A stretch of DNA of 9,432 bases from assembly GCA_035541995.1 (NCBI GenBank), contig DATKMG010000227.1:1-9432 (forward strand). The letters are read 5' to 3'. How positions within the stretch are numbered: position 1 is the first letter of the stretch; every line of letters begins with the position of its first letter. This document shows, one piece after another, positions 6,863-9,432 of this stretch. A program made the position numbers and the translations under genes. This DNA is from DATKMG01 sp035541995. Lineage in GTDB: Bacteria; Acidobacteriota; Terriglobia; Versatilivoradales; Versatilivoraceae. The notes beneath the pieces are model-generated. The model made no database searches. It had not been told where the DNA came from and saw only the letters and a list, made by a program, of their open reading frames with translations.

Positions 6863-6885
6863 AAATATCATGCATTTTCGGTCAG
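6855..6885 (-). promoter_or_regulatory. Extended -10 promoter of the S1-like gene
   Basis: Read on the minus strand, a consensus TATAAT (6855-6860) is preceded by TGG (6861-6863), giving the extended -10 form TGnTATAAT. A weak -35, CTGACC (6880-6885), stands 19 bases upstream, a spacing tolerated by extended -10 promoters. Transcription would start near 6848, leaving a leader of about 25 bases before the ATG at 6822. Confidence 0.7.
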
Positions 6886-7270
6886 GAATCGCAAGGCAGG
6901 TGCTTTTGGACACTTAAGCAACCGATTCTTCCCACGTATCTGACCCCAATAACCCCATGAGACGAGAGATTCTTTGCACGGGATTGTGGCGTCTGGAGTT
7001 CGACTGAAGGCTATCACTATTGAGAATCGAAGGAAGTTTTGACAATCCCTCCTCCTTCAGAAGTTCGGTCGTAAATCAGCTTCGACGTTCAAGTGGGAAG
7101 CACCCCAGAAGACAACCAGATACGGATGGGGGAGCTACATCCATGGCGAGTAGACTAGGCTTCATTGGGAAACAGGTGGTCCAAACTGCTCTTTTCCTTG
7201 GATAACAACAAGGAGATGTCATTGCCGGAGGCCACAAGGTGGCGGTATGACACGGGGGGTTTTTACACCG

Positions 7271-7304
7271 TCAGGCAGGAGACCCACCACTCTCCACTGC
7301 CTGA
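7271..7304. repeat. Stem-loop downstream of the SOD gene (8 + 4 bp stem)
   Basis: TCAGGCAG (7271-7278) pairs with CTGCCTGA (7297-7304), and the inner GAGA (7279-7282) pairs with TCTC (7291-7294), leaving a CA bulge and a CCCACCAC loop. No T-run follows on either strand. It lies about 90 bases beyond the SOD stop codon. Confidence 0.5.
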
Positions 7305-7311
7305 ATCCAAT

Positions 7312-7339
7312 GCTCCCCTCCCCTTTCGAGGAGGGGAGC
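7312..7339. repeat. Strong GC-rich stem-loop downstream of the SOD gene
   Basis: GCTCCCCTCC (7312-7321) and GGAGGGGAGC (7330-7339) form a perfect 10-bp stem around an 8-base loop, seven bases from the previous hairpin. There is no adjacent T-run. It could be a 3'-end stabilising hairpin of the SOD mRNA or part of a dispersed intergenic repeat. Confidence 0.55.
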
Positions 7340-7356
7340 CAGTTTGAACAAGTCAT

Positions 7357-7383
7357 CTTCAGACCCTTGGCTACCGCCTGAAG
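7357..7383 (-). terminator. Possible terminator-like hairpin just after the SOD stop
   Basis: On the minus strand, CTTCAGGC near 7383-7376 can pair with GTCTGAAG near 7364-7357. This gives 8 bp including one G-U pair around an 11-base loop, starting nine bases after the SOD stop. Only scattered T residues follow, so its efficiency as an intrinsic terminator is doubtful. Confidence 0.3.
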
Positions 7384-7392
7384 TGAGATACA

Positions 7393-8022
7393 CTATTTCT
7401 TCACCAACTTCTTGTAGCGAGCCTCTACCCGGCCCCAATTGAGCTTGGCCAGGAAATTGTCAATATATTTGGCACGCCCGGGTCCGTCTTTGTGATAGTA
7501 GGCATGTTCAAATACATCACAGGAAATCAACGGAATTCCACCCCAGATTGCACCGTATTGGTGTTCGTCCACCAGGACATTGAGAAGCCTCTGCGAGTAG
7601 AGTGCATCATAAACCAACAGCCCCCAACCACTTAGTTTGGCAGCGACGGCTGCGGCTTTGAAGTCCGCCTTCCAAGTGTCAATGGATCCAAATTCGGCAC
7701 TTAACGCTTTAGAAAGCTCGGGCGCCTTGGAGATATCACCATCGCCCCCCATGACCTCCCAATAGACATCGTGCAGCAAAGCCCCAGCGTGGTTCCAGGT
7801 AAAACGTCGCTTCAGTTCCCCGATCTGGCTGTAGTTTCCATTGGCCTTGGATCGGTCAGCCGTTTCCAACTCTCTTTCGATGTTGTTCAGGAACGTGACG
7901 TAGCCTTTGTGGTGAGTATTGTAGTGCCAATCACTGGTTTCAGGAGAGATCACATCCTTCAACAGTTCCTTGGCTTCCGCATCGGTATAGGGACGCGGGT
8001 TGAATTTCCATTCGTAAGCCAT
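7393..8022 (-). CDS. Superoxide dismutase, Fe/Mn family
   Basis: The enzyme converts superoxide to oxygen and hydrogen peroxide. It has 209 residues, normal for the family, with no signal peptide, so it is cytoplasmic. The four metal ligands are visible in the expected order: H33 in SDWHYNTHHKGYV, H84 in ALLHDVYWEV, and D169 and H173 in the family signature DVFEHAYY. The N-terminal helical hairpin (about 1-95) and the C-terminal alpha/beta domain (about 100-209, with GWGLLVYD and WGGIPLIS) are both complete. Iron or manganese preference cannot be settled by eye, so I give no sodA or sodB symbol. The ATG at 8022 has a strong site (GAGGAGG, plus coordinates 8030-8036) seven bases upstream. The gene follows the small zinc-ribbon gene on the same strand by about 90 bases, with a 15-bp palindrome between them that may be an operator. 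Confidence 0.95.
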   Translation of the reverse strand: MAYEWKFNPRPYTDAEAKELLKDVISPETSDWHYNTHHKGYVTFLNNIERELETADRSKANGNYSQIGELKRRFTWNHAGALLHDVYWEVMGGDGDISKAPELSKALSAEFGSIDTWKADFKAAAVAAKLSGWGLLVYDALYSQRLLNVLVDEHQYGAIWGGIPLISCDVFEHAYYHKDGPGRAKYIDNFLAKLNWGRVEARYKKLVKK

Positions 8023-8097
8023 ACCATATCCTCCTCGTCATTCAGTTAGTCAGATCGTTGCAAGAGAGTAAGCCAATCCTCCCCGACACGACTGCGT

Positions 8098-8112
8098 GTT
8101 TTGTTACAAAAC
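8098..8112. promoter_or_regulatory. 15-bp palindrome upstream of SOD (possible operator)
   Basis: GTTTTGT-T-ACAAAAC is perfectly symmetric around one central base. It sits 76 bases before the SOD start and one base beyond the stop of the zinc-ribbon gene. No T-run follows on the minus strand, so a protein-binding site is more likely than a terminator. It does not match the Fur or PerR box consensus as I know them. Confidence 0.4.
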
Positions 8113-8113
8113 T

Positions 8114-8503
8114 TCAGCCTTCTTTGGACTGTGCAATTTTAGTAATGATATGCTGATTATTTGCCTTCGTCAACCCGTGATGGGGGTGAAGAGCATGATG
8201 GCGGGGGAGTTGGGCAGGCCGTTGCGCCACAAGCCAACTAATACCATGACGTAAGAGGTGCAGAAGGCAGTCGAGTCCGAGGCCGAGCAGTCTGGCAGAA
8301 ACCAATAGTGAGAGAGCCGCCACAAACAAGAGTCCAAGTAGAACATAGCTGACGATCCGGCGGAGGGAAGCAGAAGCCTGAGAGTATTCAGGTGGTCCTG
8401 CCGGCACAAGGAGTCCGCAATACAGGCAGAGGACCGAGGGGCGACCAGCAGGAATCTTCAAGACTCCTCGGCAGTGGGGGCACTTGCGCAATATGAATTG
8501 CAT
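8114..8503 (-). CDS. Small zinc-ribbon membrane protein of unknown function
   Basis: The predicted 129-residue protein begins with a zinc ribbon: C8-P-H-C11, then C26-L-Y-C29, a four-Cys knuckle pair as in many zinc-binding N-termini. A short linker leads to one hydrophobic helix at about 49-70 (IVSYVLLGLLFVAALSLLVS), with a weaker hydrophobic stretch at about 72-94. The C-terminal part is basic and His-rich (RHHALHPHHG, 101-110). This suggests an inner-membrane protein with a small zinc-bound head facing the cytoplasm. I do not recognise the family. The intact CxxC pair and the clean membrane helix argue for a real gene, but the ATG at 8503 has no good Shine-Dalgarno and the C-terminal third is low in recognisable structure, so the reading frame could be wrong beyond about residue 95. 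It lies between fabH and the SOD gene on the same strand. Confidence 0.55.
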   Translation of the reverse strand: MQFILRKCPHCRGVLKIPAGRPSVLCLYCGLLVPAGPPEYSQASASLRRIVSYVLLGLLFVAALSLLVSARLLGLGLDCLLHLLRHGISWLVAQRPAQLPRHHALHPHHGLTKANNQHIITKIAQSKEG

Positions 8504-8743
8504 AGGATCGGCTCATCCTGAATAGCAGACCATCCGGGTACCGACCGACTTCGGGTTGGGATAGCCTGCAAAGGCGTAACAGAAATGACCTTTTGGACAC
8601 CGATCGAGTATCGAAATCCTATATAGATATGCACCTACCAGGGTTCATCTGTATCAGCTATGCGTGTTTTTTCTCGTACGACGGATCATGAGTGAAGGCC
8701 GCCTCGAACCTATAGTCCTTGCGTCGCAGTAGGTTAGTGGAAA
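8504..8743. other. Gap between fabH and the zinc-ribbon gene
   Basis: These 240 bp contain no supported gene, tRNA or strong terminator. An AT-rich patch near 8621-8633 (CTATATAGATATG on the plus strand) could hold a minus-strand -10 for the zinc-ribbon gene, but no convincing -35 was found. Confidence 0.35.
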
Positions 8744-9432
8744 TCAATATGCCCAGCGAACCAAGGCCGAACCGACGGTGAATCCAGCCCCGACAGAGGC
8801 TAACAAAACCAGATCCCCTTTTCCAAGCCGGTGACCTTCGACCGCATCGCGAAGGGCCAAGGGAATGGTGGCGGCGGTTGTATTGCCGTACTTATACAGA
8901 TTCAGGATATATTGGTCGTTGCGGAGACCCAAACGCTCGGCTGAACTCCGAATGATTCGCGCATTAGCTTGATGAGGGACCAGAAGGTGGATATCCTGTG
9001 GAGCAAACTGGTTTCTTTCCAGGATTACCCGGCTGACTTCTTCCATCTTCCGGACCGCATATTTAAAGACCGTCTGTCCATCCTGTTTCACGAAATGCAG
9101 GCGGTTCTTCACTGTTTCGCAACTAGGCGGCATGCGGCTGCCTCCGGCAGGCATTTGCAGGGCCGGCTCTCCAGAACCGTCGACCTCGTGGTAAAAGTCA
9201 ATCAACGCATTGGCAGCATCGCGGGCAGGTTCGAGCAGGACAGCGCCTGCCGCGTCTCCAAAAAGAATGCAGGTGGCTCTGTCCTGGTAATCAACAATGC
9301 TCGACATCGTATCTGCCCCCACCACCACCACTTTGGAATGGAAACCTGACGCCACAAACGAGGCTCCTACGCACAAGGCATAGACAAACCCGCAACAAGC
9401 ACCCGAAAGATCGAATCCCCAAGTTTGAGGGA
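8744..9432 (-). CDS. fabH: 3-oxoacyl-ACP synthase III (FabH/KAS III), 5' end outside the window
   Basis: FabH condenses an acyl-CoA primer with malonyl-ACP to start fatty-acid synthesis in the cytoplasm. About 229 C-terminal residues are in the window. The frame is open past the right edge, so the TTG at 9376 is not the start. The edge region reads WGFDFSGACCGFVYAL, the KAS III active-site segment. The first Cys (codon 9395-9397) is the expected nucleophile, where most FabH have AC followed by A or S, then GF. Further on come LFGDAAGAVLLEP, the His motif LVPHQANARII and the Asn motif YGNTTAATIP, completing the Cys-His-Asn triad, and the C-terminal GAGFTVGSALVRW ending. Primer preference (acetyl or branched) cannot be read from this part. 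FabH proteins that use branched primers make iso and anteiso chains, which would fit iso-fatty-acid-rich acidobacteria, but this is inference. Related KAS III-like synthases of secondary metabolism are a less likely alternative. Confidence 0.92.
   Translation of the reverse strand, partial: PQTWGFDLSGACCGFVYALCVGASFVASGFHSKVVVVGADTMSSIVDYQDRATCILFGDAAGAVLLEPARDAANALIDFYHEVDGSGEPALQMPAGGSRMPPSCETVKNRLHFVKQDGQTVFKYAVRKMEEVSRVILERNQFAPQDIHLLVPHQANARIIRSSAERLGLRNDQYILNLYKYGNTTAATIPLALRDAVEGHRLGKGDLVLLASVGAGFTVGSALVRWAY

Larger units (their letters stand above)
6863..7392. other. Long gene-free region between the S1-like and SOD genes
   Basis: This stretch of about 530 bp has no ORF with a plausible ribosome binding site or recognisable protein sequence. 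I looked for tRNA-like T-arms and found none. Its left end holds the -35 region of the S1-like promoter, and its right third (7231-7383) holds several stem-loops, listed separately. The centre (about 6890-7225) shows nothing I can name. Confidence 0.5.

Noticed and set aside
6890..7225. Search for a tRNA or small RNA gene in the long gap
   Set aside because: No T-arm-like GTTCGA context with matching stems and no acceptor pairing were found on either strand.
7020..7347. Two short plus-strand frames (7020-7205 and 7165-7347) in the gene-free region
   Set aside because: Neither has a ribosome binding site or protein-like sequence, and the second runs through the stem-loops.
8969..9349. 126-residue plus-strand frame opposite fabH
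   Set aside because: It is the antisense shadow of the FabH triad region.
9374..9376. TTG at 9376 as the start of the FabH protein
   Set aside because: The frame continues upstream to the window edge and encodes the conserved active-site Cys segment, so the gene is truncated by the window.

Overview
The window looks like chromosomal DNA of a Gram-negative bacterium, most probably an acidobacterium. The outer membrane is indicated by lpxD (lipid A synthesis). The acidobacterial assignment is an inference from two things: the tail of the truncated gene at the left edge (VINDG...RTGDGAF), a sequence style I associate with secreted acidobacterial proteins, and the variant of the MJ0619/COG1964 radical SAM family at 513-2480, a form I associate with Acidobacteriota. 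Gene spacing is fairly loose, with several intergenic stretches of 100-540 bp. I see no mobile element, CRISPR array, rRNA or tRNA.

Layout. 1-174 (+) is the end of a probable secreted protein. 175-512 is a gene-free leader. 513-2480 (+) is a 655-residue radical SAM enzyme with many cysteines beyond the SAM cluster, closed by a textbook intrinsic terminator at 2528-2557. 2736-3806 (+) is lpxD. 3963-4313 (+) is a small HExxH metallopeptidase-family protein. It converges with a minus-strand pair: a thioredoxin-fold/TPR protein (4327-5223) and a five-S1-domain ribosomal protein S1-like protein (5353-6822), whose extended -10 promoter lies inside an inverted repeat. 6863-7392 is gene-free and contains three tandem stem-loops downstream of an Fe/Mn superoxide dismutase (7393-8022, -). 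Next come a small zinc-ribbon membrane protein (8114-8503, -) and the C-terminal part of a FabH-type 3-oxoacyl-ACP synthase III (8744 to the right edge, -).

How the genes may work together. Most are housekeeping genes: lipid A synthesis, fatty-acid initiation, translation and superoxide defence. The gene of greatest interest is the radical SAM enzyme. Its N-terminal CxxC...CxxHG module, CxxxCxxC cluster, HPNCG motif and C-terminal cysteine region match the MJ0619-like family that includes archaeal tetraether lipid synthase (Tes) and the proposed bacterial membrane-spanning lipid synthases. Acidobacteria are known for membrane-spanning iso-diabolic acid lipids, so this gene is a reasonable candidate for the enzyme that joins two acyl chains tail to tail. 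Two other lipid genes (lpxD, fabH) lie in the same 9 kb, but not in one operon. The function is inferred from family resemblance and is not shown by the sequence alone.
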